From Sporosalibacterium faouarense (lineage in GTDB: Bacteria; Bacillota; Clostridia; Tissierellales; VENL01): a stretch of DNA of 64,000 nucleotides. Positions 27,638 to 35,971 of this stretch are shown here, piece after piece. The notes beneath the pieces were generated by a model. That model had not been told where the DNA came from. It worked only from the letters and a program-made list of their open reading frames with translations, and searched no databases. The stretch spans positions 1 to 64,000 of the forward strand of contig NZ_JAETGO010000059.1 in the NCBI RefSeq assembly GCF_016765695.1, in the 5' to 3' direction. A program made the translations under genes and the position numbers. The number at the start of each line of letters is the position of its first letter. The stretch's first letter is position 1.

Positions 27638-28441
27638 CTATAGAGGCAAATTTCTTCTATTAAAAATAAAAGCTGAAAGTCCGTAAATTAAAATACCACC
27701 AATAATAAAAATTATAGATAAGGGAAAAATATTAGAGGTATTATTAATGATTTTAGCTGGAATAAAAGCACCAAAAATATTGAGTTTATTTAGCCAAGAC
27801 AGGCTATCGCTTAAATTTCCAATAGTGTTCATTGCGTAAAATAATAGAGTTAATCCTACGCTTATAGATATTGAATACTTCTCATCATTAAATATACACG
27901 AGAATAAAAATGAATATGATCCTATAACAAAGAATAATATCAGACCCATTATATTAACTTTAATGAAAGAAGGGATATCTAAGGCAGAATTTCCAAATAG
28001 TATAATTGAGAATAGAATTGAAAAGACGGTTAAAAGAAAAGCCATAATAATTTGACCCAATATTAAAATACTTGCATTAGTTAAAGCTACTTTAGTTCTA
28101 GAGACTGGAGTAGATAAGTAACAAGCCATAGAACCTCTAGTAACATTTTTTGCTATTAAACTATTAGCTGTGATTAAAGAAAATATAATCATGAAAATCA
28201 TATATGGCATTGAGTACATAGTGGTTCCTAAAAAAGAAGTTAAGCCTGGTTCTACTATGGTGAAACCAAAAGCTTTAATAAAATTGTCAGGCATCATTTC
28301 CATAAATACTTTACTCGATTCTGCATTACTTGGATCGAACATACTGATTATTATAATAGAATACATTACCAATGCAGCTGAACAAACAAGCATAAATTTA
28401 TATTTTGATTTTAACGTGGATAAAAATAAAGCTCCGTTCAT
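27638..28441 (-). CDS. ABC-2 type transporter permease
   Basis: A 267-residue protein with six hydrophobic segments and an ABC-2 pattern: one N-terminal TM, an extracellular region of about 45 residues, then a block of five TM segments (e.g. MPYMIFMIIFSLITANSLIAK with the RGSMACYLSTPVSR cytoplasmic loop). It follows the ATPase gene by one base. Together they form an exporter under the divergent TetR protein. The cargo is unknown; drugs or peptides are usual for this type. Confidence 0.85.
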   Translation of the reverse strand: MNGALFLSTLKSKYKFMLVCSAALVMYSIIIISMFDPSNAESSKVFMEMMPDNFIKAFGFTIVEPGLTSFLGTTMYSMPYMIFMIIFSLITANSLIAKNVTRGSMACYLSTPVSRTKVALTNASILILGQIIMAFLLTVFSILFSIILFGNSALDIPSFIKVNIMGLILFFVIGSYSFLFSCIFNDEKYSISISVGLTLLFYAMNTIGNLSDSLSWLNKLNIFGAFIPAKIINNTSNIFPLSIIFIIGGILIYGLSAFIFNRRNLPL

Positions 28442-28442
28442 A

Positions 28443-29327
28443 TTATTCTACCTCCTCTTTATATAAACTTATAAAAGCATCTTCAAGACCTTTTTTTTCA
28501 ACATCAAGATTAACTATGTCACATTGAGATAATATATTTAAAAACTTCTTATAATTATTGCTTACTTTTATATATATAGTGAGATTAGTAATAGAATTAA
28601 TATTTAGCTCGGAGTTTTGTAGTATTTGAATGTCTTTTGGTGACTTTACAGTGACTTTATATATCTTTGTTTGCATTGATTCCAGGTTATCAGTTGTATC
28701 TGTTGTTACAAGACGGCCATCTTTTATAACAGAAATACGGTCACAAGTACGTCTCACCTCATCAAATATATGTGAGGAAAGTAGAATCGTTTTACTTCTT
28801 TTTTTCTCTTCAAGAATAAGATTAATGAGTTCATTCTGCATTAGTGGGTCAAGGCCAGATGACGGTTCATCTAGTATAAGTATTTCAGGATCATGCATAA
28901 AAGCAGTAATGAGCCCTATTTTCTGTTTCATTCCCTTAGACATTTTTTTGATTTTTATATTTGGATTTATATTAAAACGTTCAATTAAACTATTGCGCAT
29001 AGAATGATTTTTTAATCCACGCATATTACTTATTAAATCTAAGAGTTCTATTCCTGACATACCTTCTATAAAATTTATTTCTCCTGGAAGGTATCCTATA
29101 TACTTTTGAATTTCGGTTCTATCATTCCAGCAATTAAAGTCTTTAATTGATGCATTACCTGAATTAGGCTGCATAAACCCCATAAGATGACGAATAGTAG
29201 TGGTTTTTCCAGCACCATTTGGTCCAAGATAACCAAGTACTTCTCCTTTATTGACTTGAAAATCAATGTTAAAAATACCTGTAGTCTCTGAGAAAGATTT
29301 TGTTAGATTACTTACAATTATACTCAT
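28443..29327 (-). CDS. ABC transporter ATP-binding protein
   Basis: A 294-residue ATPase with Walker A GPNGAGKTT, signature SKGMKQKIG, Walker B ILILDEPSSGLDP and switch His in LLSSHIFDE. The ~80-residue C-terminal extension (PKDIQILQNSELNINS...) is typical of ABC-2 exporters. ATG 29327 is used because it has AAGGGG upstream and begins MSIIVSNLTKSF; the frame runs further upstream across the promoter. Its promoter is TTGACA-N17-TATTAT on the minus strand (29397-29402 and 29374-29379), overlapped by a TetR-type operator. Confidence 0.92.
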   Translation of the reverse strand: MSIIVSNLTKSFSETTGIFNIDFQVNKGEVLGYLGPNGAGKTTTIRHLMGFMQPNSGNASIKDFNCWNDRTEIQKYIGYLPGEINFIEGMSGIELLDLISNMRGLKNHSMRNSLIERFNINPNIKIKKMSKGMKQKIGLITAFMHDPEILILDEPSSGLDPLMQNELINLILEEKKRSKTILLSSHIFDEVRRTCDRISVIKDGRLVTTDTTDNLESMQTKIYKVTVKSPKDIQILQNSELNINSITNLTIYIKVSNNYKKFLNILSQCDIVNLDVEKKGLEDAFISLYKEEVE

Positions 29328-29348
29328 AAAATCACCCCTTATAAAATT

Positions 29349-29438
29349 ATGAACTTTATAGCTTCTTGAGTTCATAATATAACGAAGGGCTTTGTTTGTC
29401 AACACATTTTTGAACTTATATATTGAATTTGTTCAAAA
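29349..29438. promoter_or_regulatory. Divergent promoter region with twin TGAAC-N15-GTTCA operators
   Basis: Two inverted repeats share the same geometry. The first has TGAAC at 29350-29354 and GTTCA at 29370-29374; the second has TGAAC at 29411-29415 and GTTCA at 29431-29435. Each spans exactly 25 bases; the flanks extend the symmetry to ATGAACT/AGTTCAT and TTTTGAAC/GTTCAAAA. The first overlaps the -10 of the ABC promoter, the second lies before the TetR gene. This fits one repressor controlling both directions. Confidence 0.7.
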
Positions 29439-29475
29439 GTTTTGCTACTATAGTAGATAAATGAGGTGATAAAGC

Positions 29476-30054
29476 ATGAATGGATTCGATAGACGAAAGC
29501 AGAAAAAAATGAATGATATTTTAACCGCGGCATTTGATTTATTTAAAAAGAATGGAATTGAGGCTGTTAAAATTACAGATGTTGCTGAGAAAGCTAATGT
29601 TTCAAAGGTAACTATATATAACTATTTTGGGAGTAAAGAAGAGCTAGCAAGACAAGTAATATTTGACTATATGGATAAAAAAGCAGAAGAATTTAAGACA
29701 TATATGAGTAGTGACTTATCTTTTAAAGATAAATTTAATTTGATGATAACAGTTAAAATGGGTTCAGTAGATGAATTAACAGATGGTTCGACAGATGGGC
29801 TGTTGGATAATGACATGATATTATCTCCACAGGTACAGGAATTTTTGAAGACATATGCAGAAACTAAGATTAAACCAATTTTTATAAATTTCATTGAGCA
29901 AGGTAAGCAAGAAGGTGAGATTGATAGCGAAATAAATACTGAAACAATATTGAAATATATACAATCAATTAATAATATTCTACAATATCCTATTTCAGTT
30001 CAAGAGAGAATTGATTTAGGAAAGTTGTTTTTTTACGGTTTAAGAGGTAAATAA
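29476..30054 (+). CDS. TetR/AcrR family transcriptional regulator
   Basis: The N-terminal HTH is clear: LFKKNGIEAVKITDVAEKAN followed by VSKVTIYNYFGSKEEL. The remaining 140 residues are helical ligand-binding domain; total 192 residues is normal. TGAGGTGAT precedes ATG 29476. It is divergent from the ABC exporter and probably binds the twin operators between them, being released by the exported compound. Confidence 0.9.
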   Translation: MNGFDRRKQKKMNDILTAAFDLFKKNGIEAVKITDVAEKANVSKVTIYNYFGSKEELARQVIFDYMDKKAEEFKTYMSSDLSFKDKFNLMITVKMGSVDELTDGSTDGLLDNDMILSPQVQEFLKTYAETKIKPIFINFIEQGKQEGEIDSEINTETILKYIQSINNILQYPISVQERIDLGKLFFYGLRGK

Positions 30055-30172
30055 TTAAGGCAAATTATAGAAAGTGATATTACCACAAGACATAATTTTA
30101 CTAGAAAATCATTAAAGAAAATATTACAATATGAGGGATATTAAATTCAACGAAGAATTAATCCATATAAAG

Positions 30173-30208
30173 AAAAACGTCAATAGCTTTAAAGTTATTG
30201 ACGTTTTT
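30173..30208 (+). terminator. Hairpin terminator
   Basis: AAAAACGTCAATA pairs with TATTGACGTTTTT (one imperfection) and ends in a T run. It closes the TetR gene transcript. Confidence 0.8.
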
Positions 30209-30343
30209 AAATGCTAATATCATCATTCTGTTTTTAGATAACAGCTAACTAAAGTGAATAACTTCATGTGAGTCAATTATGAGATTTATATCATGATATT
30301 ATAAAATTATATATCACTGAGTGAGCTATTAAGGAGCCATTCA

Positions 30344-30391
30344 ATGGATAGTAAATCAATAATAGACGAATACTATTTAAAAAGCTTGTGA
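30344..30391 (+). CDS. Short upstream ORF (15 codons), possible leader peptide
   Basis: ATG 30344 has AAGGAG eight bases upstream and encodes MDSKSIIDEYYLKSL, stopping at TGA 30389-30391, thirteen bases before the APC permease ATG; the stop lies next to the permease ribosome site GAGGAGG. The spacing suggests translational coupling or a leader. No attenuator hairpin is obvious. The rest of the 30055-30404 gap holds only the terminator above and AT-rich sequence. Confidence 0.35.
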   Translation: MDSKSIIDEYYLKSL

Positions 30392-30404
30392 ATGAGGAGG
30401 AATA

Positions 30405-31871
30405 ATGATGGAGAAACATCATAAGGGTCTAACAGCAGTTCAATTAGCTATGATGGCACTGGGAACTGTAGTAGGAGGGTCTTTCTTTCTTGGTTCAGCT
30501 GTTGCAATTCGAAGTGCTGGACCATCTGTTATCATTTCATATATTTTTGGAGGCTTTTTAGTCTATTTTATTCTTTTCGCATTATCTGAAATGACAGTCG
30601 CAGACCCAGAACCTGGGTCTTTTAGAACTTATGCTGAAAGAGCATTTGGTACAGGATTAGGCTTTGTTGTAGGATGGGTTTATTGGACAGGGATAGTATT
30701 AGCAATGTCTAGTGAAGCAATTGCTATATCTGTTTTTCTAAGGTCATGGCTTCCAGGAGTTTCATTACCAATAATGGGCTCGATAATAATCATAATAATT
30801 ACAGGATTAAATCTATTAGGAGCAGAAAAATTGAGCAAATTAGAAAGTGGTCTTGCTGCAATTAAGCTTTTAGCCATTGTGGGATTTATAGTATTAGGAG
30901 TAATGCTGATCTTTGGAATATTTTTTAATGGTCAAAAGATAGGATCTGGAGCCTTGTCTCAAGAAACATGGTTTCCTGGCGGATTTAGTGGAATTGCTGG
31001 AAGTATGCTTATTGTTATGTTTACGTATGCTGGATTTGAAATTATTGGGTTAGCTGCATCAGAAACTGATAATCCTCATAATATAGTACCTAAAGCAATA
31101 TCATATACAGTGATTAGTCTTGTAGGACTCTATGTAGCTGCAATCATAGTGCTTTTACCATTAATACCTACTAGTGTTCTTACAGAGGAAAGAAGTCCTA
31201 TGGTTTTAGCTTTATCTAGATGGAATTTGGGATGGGCCGGTGGTGCAATGAATGCAGTACTAATAACAGCTATTTTCTCAACTATGTTAGCAGCGATGTT
31301 TGGTCTTGGTAGAATGATAAAATCCCTAGCAGATGAAGGACATGGACCAACTTGGCTAAAGGATAATAAGGACATTCCGTATAGAGGAATTCTTTTTTCA
31401 GGAGCGGCAATGCTTGTAGGGTTATTTTTTGGGTTCGTTTTACCAAAACAAGTTTATATCTTTTTAGTTAGTTCGGGAGGATTCTCTTTACTTTTCACAT
31501 ACTTAATCATTTTGGTTACCCATAAAAAATTTAGAAAGAAAAGTGGTTGTCTACCTAAGGGAAAATGTCAATTGCCAGGATATCCATATACTTCGTGGAT
31601 AGCTATACTAAGTTTAATTGGAATCATAGTAAGTATGCCATTAGTTCCAGGGCAAGGATATGGGTTAATAGCAGGTATTATACTAATATTATTATATTTA
31701 AGTTTATATTTAGTTCAAAAGCATTTTTTCAAAAGCAAAAATAATAAGGATAAAGCCATAAAAGAGAAAAATTCGTTGAACTCTAAAATGTTTCCTGTAC
31801 CTAGAACAATAGTAGAAACTTCAGAAGAACTAACTCCTGAAGATTTGAATGATGAAAAAAATAAAAAGTAA
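30405..31871 (+). CDS. APC family amino acid permease
   Basis: A 488-residue permease with about twelve hydrophobic segments. The N-terminal signature LTAVQLAMMALGTVVGGSFF is the unwound TM1 substrate site of APC transporters, and ADPEPGSFRTYAERAFG is the usual loop 2-3. It ends in a charged cytoplasmic tail of about 50 residues. GAGGAGG precedes two adjacent ATG codons (30405, 30408). The substrate is likely an amino acid; no neighbouring enzyme identifies it. Confidence 0.88.
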   Translation: MMEKHHKGLTAVQLAMMALGTVVGGSFFLGSAVAIRSAGPSVIISYIFGGFLVYFILFALSEMTVADPEPGSFRTYAERAFGTGLGFVVGWVYWTGIVLAMSSEAIAISVFLRSWLPGVSLPIMGSIIIIIITGLNLLGAEKLSKLESGLAAIKLLAIVGFIVLGVMLIFGIFFNGQKIGSGALSQETWFPGGFSGIAGSMLIVMFTYAGFEIIGLAASETDNPHNIVPKAISYTVISLVGLYVAAIIVLLPLIPTSVLTEERSPMVLALSRWNLGWAGGAMNAVLITAIFSTMLAAMFGLGRMIKSLADEGHGPTWLKDNKDIPYRGILFSGAAMLVGLFFGFVLPKQVYIFLVSSGGFSLLFTYLIILVTHKKFRKKSGCLPKGKCQLPGYPYTSWIAILSLIGIIVSMPLVPGQGYGLIAGIILILLYLSLYLVQKHFFKSKNNKDKAIKEKNSLNSKMFPVPRTIVETSEELTPEDLNDEKNKK

Positions 31872-31958
31872 AATTAATATTGATATTAGGACAATGAAAC
31901 GGTAAAAGCTATAAAAAAGGTAAGAAATTAAATTACTAGAATAAGATAAACAAATTAC

Positions 31959-31986
31959 AGACGGTCTTAGACCGTCTTAATCTTTA
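31959..31986 (+). terminator. Short hairpin after the APC gene
   Basis: AGACGGTC pairs perfectly with GACCGTCT across a TTA loop and is followed by TAATCTTT. The U-tract is weak but the position, 88 bases after the stop, fits. Confidence 0.55.
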
Positions 31987-32005
31987 TGCAGAAATAAATT
32001 AATGA

Positions 32006-32203
32006 CCAAAGATAATCTTGAATGAATTAGAAACAGATTTAGTAATAATTGAATACATATTTTACAATAATGATGATTTTTTAGATGTAGCATTAGGATA
32101 AATTAAATAGAATTTTATAAATTTAGATTATGCAAGTTATCTATCAGCTGTTTTATATATCCTAATTTATAGAAAATATTTATGGACAAAGCAAAAAGTA
32201 TAA
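32006..32203 (+). pseudogene. Decayed ORF with two in-frame stops
   Basis: One frame reads as plausible protein over 66 codons but is broken by TAA at 32099 and TAG at 32108. The first part ends YNNDDFLDVALG; the second continues in the same frame with NFINLDYASYLSAVLYIL, a hydrophobic helix, and a basic tail. No start codon with a ribosome site is visible. I read it as the remnant of a gene lost between the APC gene and the double-cubane operon; the family is not recognised. Nothing else is seen in the 31872-32290 gap. Confidence 0.3.
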
Positions 32204-32290
32204 TATTTACCTATAATAGCAAGATTAACCACATACTTGTACTATAATTTATTATGAGAATAAAAATAAAAATTTTAAGGGGGCAACAAA

Positions 32291-33592
32291 ATGGCTGATT
32301 ACAGGGAATTGTGGAAATCACTAGATATGGACTTGGAAAAGCATGATCAATTGTGCGAAGTTTTACCTAAATTTTACGACGAAATTTACTTATCACAAGA
32401 AAAGCGACCTGAAGGAATGAATTATTTTAATTTTGTTATTGCAGAAGTTCATGGATTGAGAATCCAAGAATTAGCAGAGCATAGAAAAAATGGTCAAAAA
32501 GTGGTTGGAAGTTTCTGCGTATTTGTACCTGATGAAGTAATAAGTGCTGCAGATGCAGTTGGAGTAGGTTTATGTAGTGGGTCTGATTTTTGGATACCTG
32601 ATGGTGAAAAATATCTTCCAAGAAACTCATGTCCATTAGTAAAAGCAGCTGTTGGAGCAAAGACAAGTGGAACCTGTCCTTATTTTCAATCATGTGATTT
32701 ATTAGTAGGGGAGACTACATGTGATGGGAAGAAAAAAGCATGGGAGATACTAGGGGAGCATGTACCTATGCATGTTATGGACTTACCTCAAATGAAAAGA
32801 GAAAAAGACAAGATTCACTGGATGGATGAAATAAGAATATTTATAGATGAGCTTGAAGAATTAACAGGTAATAAGATTACAGAAGAGAGCTTAGCAAGAG
32901 GAATAGAGCTAATAAATAAAAAGCGTGAGGTTTTACAAAGATTATATGATTTAAGGAAAGAAGAAAACCTACCTATAAGTGGTAAGGATGCGTTATTAGT
33001 AACTCAGATTGCATTTTATGATAATCCAGAAAGATTTATTGAGAAAACAAATGAGCTATGTGAAGAGTTGGAGAAAAGAGTACAAAATAAAGAAAGTGTA
33101 TTTGCAGAAGGGACTCCAAGAATTCTTGTTAGTGGGACACCAATGGCAGTTCCTAATTGGAAGTTGCATCATATGATTGAAACTAGTGGAGGCTCTGTAG
33201 TTTGTGAAGAAACCTGTACTGGAACTAGATATTTTGAAAATTTAGTTGATAATACGGGAGAAACTATGGAAGAGCAAATAAAGGCTCTATCAGACAGATA
33301 TCTCAATATTAACTGTGCATGTTTTACACCGAATCCAGGTAGAATAGATGATATACTTAGACTTTATAAAGAATATAAGGCCGATGGAGTAGTTTATTAT
33401 ACATTACCATTCTGTCAAACCTATGCTACAGAATTTAAAAAAGTGAAAGAGGCACTAGATAAAGCAGATATACCAGTGATTATGATAGAATCTGATTATA
33501 GTTTACAAGATGCTGGACAACTTAAAACTCGCCTTGAAGCCTTTTTTGAAATGTTAGAACCAAAAAAGGAAATAGCTGCTGCTAATAAATAA
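32291..33592 (+). CDS. Double-cubane-cluster anaerobic reductase (HgdB-like, DCCP)
   Basis: A 433-residue protein of the 2-hydroxyacyl-CoA dehydratase beta-subunit superfamily. The conserved cysteines lie in RNSCPLVKA, TCPYFQSCDLLVGETTCDGKKK, VCEETCTGTRYF and LPFCQTY, the pattern of proteins that hold an 8Fe-9S double-cubane cluster (as in Carboxydothermus DCCP and E. coli YjiM). Such proteins reduce small inert molecules at low potential using electrons from an ATP-driven activase, which is encoded two genes on. AAGGGGG precedes the ATG. The physiological substrate is unknown. Confidence 0.85.
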   Translation: MADYRELWKSLDMDLEKHDQLCEVLPKFYDEIYLSQEKRPEGMNYFNFVIAEVHGLRIQELAEHRKNGQKVVGSFCVFVPDEVISAADAVGVGLCSGSDFWIPDGEKYLPRNSCPLVKAAVGAKTSGTCPYFQSCDLLVGETTCDGKKKAWEILGEHVPMHVMDLPQMKREKDKIHWMDEIRIFIDELEELTGNKITEESLARGIELINKKREVLQRLYDLRKEENLPISGKDALLVTQIAFYDNPERFIEKTNELCEELEKRVQNKESVFAEGTPRILVSGTPMAVPNWKLHHMIETSGGSVVCEETCTGTRYFENLVDNTGETMEEQIKALSDRYLNINCACFTPNPGRIDDILRLYKEYKADGVVYYTLPFCQTYATEFKKVKEALDKADIPVIMIESDYSLQDAGQLKTRLEAFFEMLEPKKEIAAANK

Positions 33593-33601
33593 GGGGGTTA
33601 T

Positions 33602-33865
33602 ATGAAGACAAGAAAATATTTGTATATACTTTTTCCTTCATATAATGATGGATTGGCACTTGAGAGTATTTTAAAAACAAAATTTATAAGTTATACAATA
33701 GTGCCCACTCCAAGAGATTTAAGTAAGTGCTGTGGTATATCTATGAAAGTAGAAGATAAAGACGTTGAATCTATTAAAGATATAGTTGATGGAAATCCTA
33801 ATATAAGTATTGAAGGAATATTTGAGTTAAAGAAACCAAGGAAAAGCTTATTTGGTTCTTTATAA
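33602..33865 (+). CDS. DUF3343 (putative Se/S carrier-like) protein
   Basis: An 87-residue DUF3343 protein. It has the family layout: YLYILFPSYNDGLALE strand-helix, then VPTPRDLSKCCGISMKVE, where Cys44-Cys45 correspond to the conserved Cys-Gly turn. The family often sits beside TusA/YedF-like sulfur or selenium carriers. Here it lies nine bases after the reductase and 20 bases before the activase, so it may help cluster assembly or sulfur handling for that system. GGGGG is close to ATG 33602. Confidence 0.78.
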   Translation: MKTRKYLYILFPSYNDGLALESILKTKFISYTIVPTPRDLSKCCGISMKVEDKDVESIKDIVDGNPNISIEGIFELKKPRKSLFGSL

Positions 33866-33885
33866 ATTAAGTAGGAGGAGCATAT

Positions 33886-34653
33886 ATGTATTCTATCGGA
33901 ATAGATGCTGGGTCTGTAGCAACAAAAGGTGTTATTTTTGACGGAGAAAAGATTGAGCATGTAATAATTCCTACCGGCTGGAGTCCTAAGACGGCATCAG
34001 AAGAAGTTTTAAAACAGCTATTAGTAAAATCCAATATAAAAAAAGAAGATGTAGAAAGGATAATAGGAACAGGTTATGGAAGGATATCAATGCCATTTGT
34101 GGATAAGGCTATTACAGAAATAACATGTCATGCTAAAGGAGCACATTATTTGAATAAAAAGGTAAGAACTATCTTAGATATAGGAGGTCAAGATAGTAAG
34201 GTTATAAATATAGATGAAAATGGAAATATAACTGACTTTTTGATGAACGATAAGTGTGCAGCAGGTACAGGGCGCTTCCTTCAGGTTATGGCAAACGTTC
34301 TTGGAAAGGATGTAAGTGAGCTTGATGATTTAACTAATAATGCACGTCCTGAGGCAATAACAAGCATGTGTACTGTTTTTGCAGAATCAGAGGTTATTAG
34401 TCTTTTAGCGAAAGGTATACCTAAAGAAAACATTGCATCAGGCATTATGCATTCAATCGCTAGCAGAGGGGTTTCTCTGCTAGAAAGAATAAATATACTG
34501 GATGACGTAGCCTTTACTGGTGGCGTTGCTAGAAGTGATGTAATAGGAAGGATTATAAATGATAAGATTAGCAAAACCATTTATAAACCTCCAAACTCTC
34601 AGATAGTAGGTGCATTGGGAGCAGCAGTAATAGGATATCGAGAATTACTATAA
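33886..34653 (+). CDS. Acyl-CoA dehydratase activase / DCCP reductase (ATPase)
   Basis: A 255-residue ASKHA-fold ATPase of the HgdC/YjiL type. The N-terminal phosphate loop is GIDAGSVATKG, the second is ILDIGGQDSKVI. Cys124 (NDKCAAGTGRFLQ) and Cys162 (TSMCTVFAE) are the two ligands that each monomer gives to the bridging 4Fe-4S cluster of the dimer. ATP binding drives electron transfer to the partner reductase. It is the last gene of the operon and ends before a strong hairpin. Confidence 0.9.
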   Translation: MYSIGIDAGSVATKGVIFDGEKIEHVIIPTGWSPKTASEEVLKQLLVKSNIKKEDVERIIGTGYGRISMPFVDKAITEITCHAKGAHYLNKKVRTILDIGGQDSKVINIDENGNITDFLMNDKCAAGTGRFLQVMANVLGKDVSELDDLTNNARPEAITSMCTVFAESEVISLLAKGIPKENIASGIMHSIASRGVSLLERINILDDVAFTGGVARSDVIGRIINDKISKTIYKPPNSQIVGALGAAVIGYRELL

Positions 34654-34666
34654 CTAAAGTTCTTGA

Positions 34667-34722
34667 AACATACGAAATAGGATAAAATATATGTTCATAT
34701 ATTTTATCCTATTTCATATGTT
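34667..34722 (+). terminator. Long hairpin terminator
   Basis: A stem of about 27 pairs (one mismatch) is centred on ATG-TT-CAT at 34691-34698; the arms contain GAAATAGGATAAAATATATG. It lies 14 bases after the activase stop. The following T-tract is poor, so termination may rest on stem strength. Confidence 0.65.
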
Positions 34723-34836
34723 AAGATAAAAATCTCTAGTTAAAAAAATAATTTTATTACATTTGTTGCAATTATTGATATTATTTAACAAATAATATAC
34801 AATTATATATGATAAAAAAATAGGGGGGAAACTAGA

Positions 34837-35868
34837 ATGAAAAAAATATCGATAGTAGTAGCTTTGCTACTTCTGCTAAGTATGCTAGCAGGTTGTGGTG
34901 GAAGTAGTGTTACAAATGTAGAAAAGAAAAATGATAGTAATAATGAAATGGCAAGTGATACTACTGGAGAAGAGACACAGAATGAAGGTGAGGAAGAAGC
35001 AGGGAAAGATAAAACTGAGGAGCCAAAAGTATATCAAATAGGTGATAAAGTAACAGTAGATGATAAGTATGCACTAACTATATTAGGGGCACATACAACT
35101 GAAGAAAGAAATCAATTTTCTGACAAAGAAGTTGCTCAGGTTGTGATTATAGACTATATGTATGAAAATATAGCTGAGGAATCAGAAGATATATACATAT
35201 CTGATATGGATTTTAAGTTTATAGATGAGTATGGAAATATGTGTGATACATACCCAGTAGGCGGGGTTTATCAGCCCGAAAATACACCAGTTGGGGCAAG
35301 AAGTTTAACATCAATGACTATAGGTACCATCGAGGAAAGTGATAAAATAAAACTAAACTATTATGGTAATATGTTTAGCTCAGATCCAACAATTGAATTT
35401 GAAGTTAAAATTGGAGAAGCTGTCGAACCTGTACTTGAAGGAGAAGCGCCAAGCTATGAAAATACTTTTAGTATTGGAGATACTATAGAAGTAAAGACTG
35501 AAGCTGGAGATTACACACTTAGCATAGATAATATAGAGCTTGTAACAGATAGAAATCAGTTTGCAGAAAAAGATGCGAAGGAAGTATATAAAATAACATA
35601 TACTTATTCAAATGTTAGTTTAGAAGAAGATTTGTATATTTCTGAAACAGACTTTAGAGTTATAGATGGAAATGGCAACATGGCATTTACTTATCCAGGA
35701 AATATCACAAAATATCCTCAAGCGACTATAAAAGGAGCTAAGACTACTGCAGAAATGATTATTGGGACTCATACCGAAGGTGACACTTTAACATTATGTT
35801 ACTCGGATAATATGTTTTCAAGTGTTTCTGATTTCAAAATAGTTTTAGAAAATATCAAAGGTAACTAA
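34837..35868 (+). CDS. Lipoprotein with two tandem DUF4352/DUF5067-like domains
   Basis: The signal peptide ends in lipobox LAGC with Cys20. A charged, low-complexity linker rich in Glu, Lys and Thr follows to about residue 65. Two homologous domains follow, roughly 66-190 and 205-343. Each starts with IGD, has an (E/D)RNQF(S/A)(D/E)K turn, a DIYIS/DLYIS-(D/E)xDF strand, and ends with an NMFSS turn. The fold is probably Ig-like, as in the DUF4352/DUF5067 group. Function is unknown; a cell-surface binding or stress protein is likely. GGGGGG is upstream of ATG. Confidence 0.75.
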   Translation: MKKISIVVALLLLLSMLAGCGGSSVTNVEKKNDSNNEMASDTTGEETQNEGEEEAGKDKTEEPKVYQIGDKVTVDDKYALTILGAHTTEERNQFSDKEVAQVVIIDYMYENIAEESEDIYISDMDFKFIDEYGNMCDTYPVGGVYQPENTPVGARSLTSMTIGTIEESDKIKLNYYGNMFSSDPTIEFEVKIGEAVEPVLEGEAPSYENTFSIGDTIEVKTEAGDYTLSIDNIELVTDRNQFAEKDAKEVYKITYTYSNVSLEEDLYISETDFRVIDGNGNMAFTYPGNITKYPQATIKGAKTTAEMIIGTHTEGDTLTLCYSDNMFSSVSDFKIVLENIKGN

Positions 35869-35881
35869 AATATTTTAAATG

Positions 35882-35920
35882 AAAATCATCCCCAGAAAAT
35901 TGTCTGGGGATGATTTTTGT
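35882..35920. terminator. Bidirectional hairpin terminator
   Basis: AAAATCATCCCCAGA pairs perfectly with TCTGGGGATGATTTT around a six-base loop, with T-run on the right and A-run on the left. It serves the lipoprotein gene and the convergent ung gene. Confidence 0.9.
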
Positions 35921-35971
35921 GATTTATTTAATTTAATATATAAGTAAAAATGTACAAGTTAATTGCTAGAA

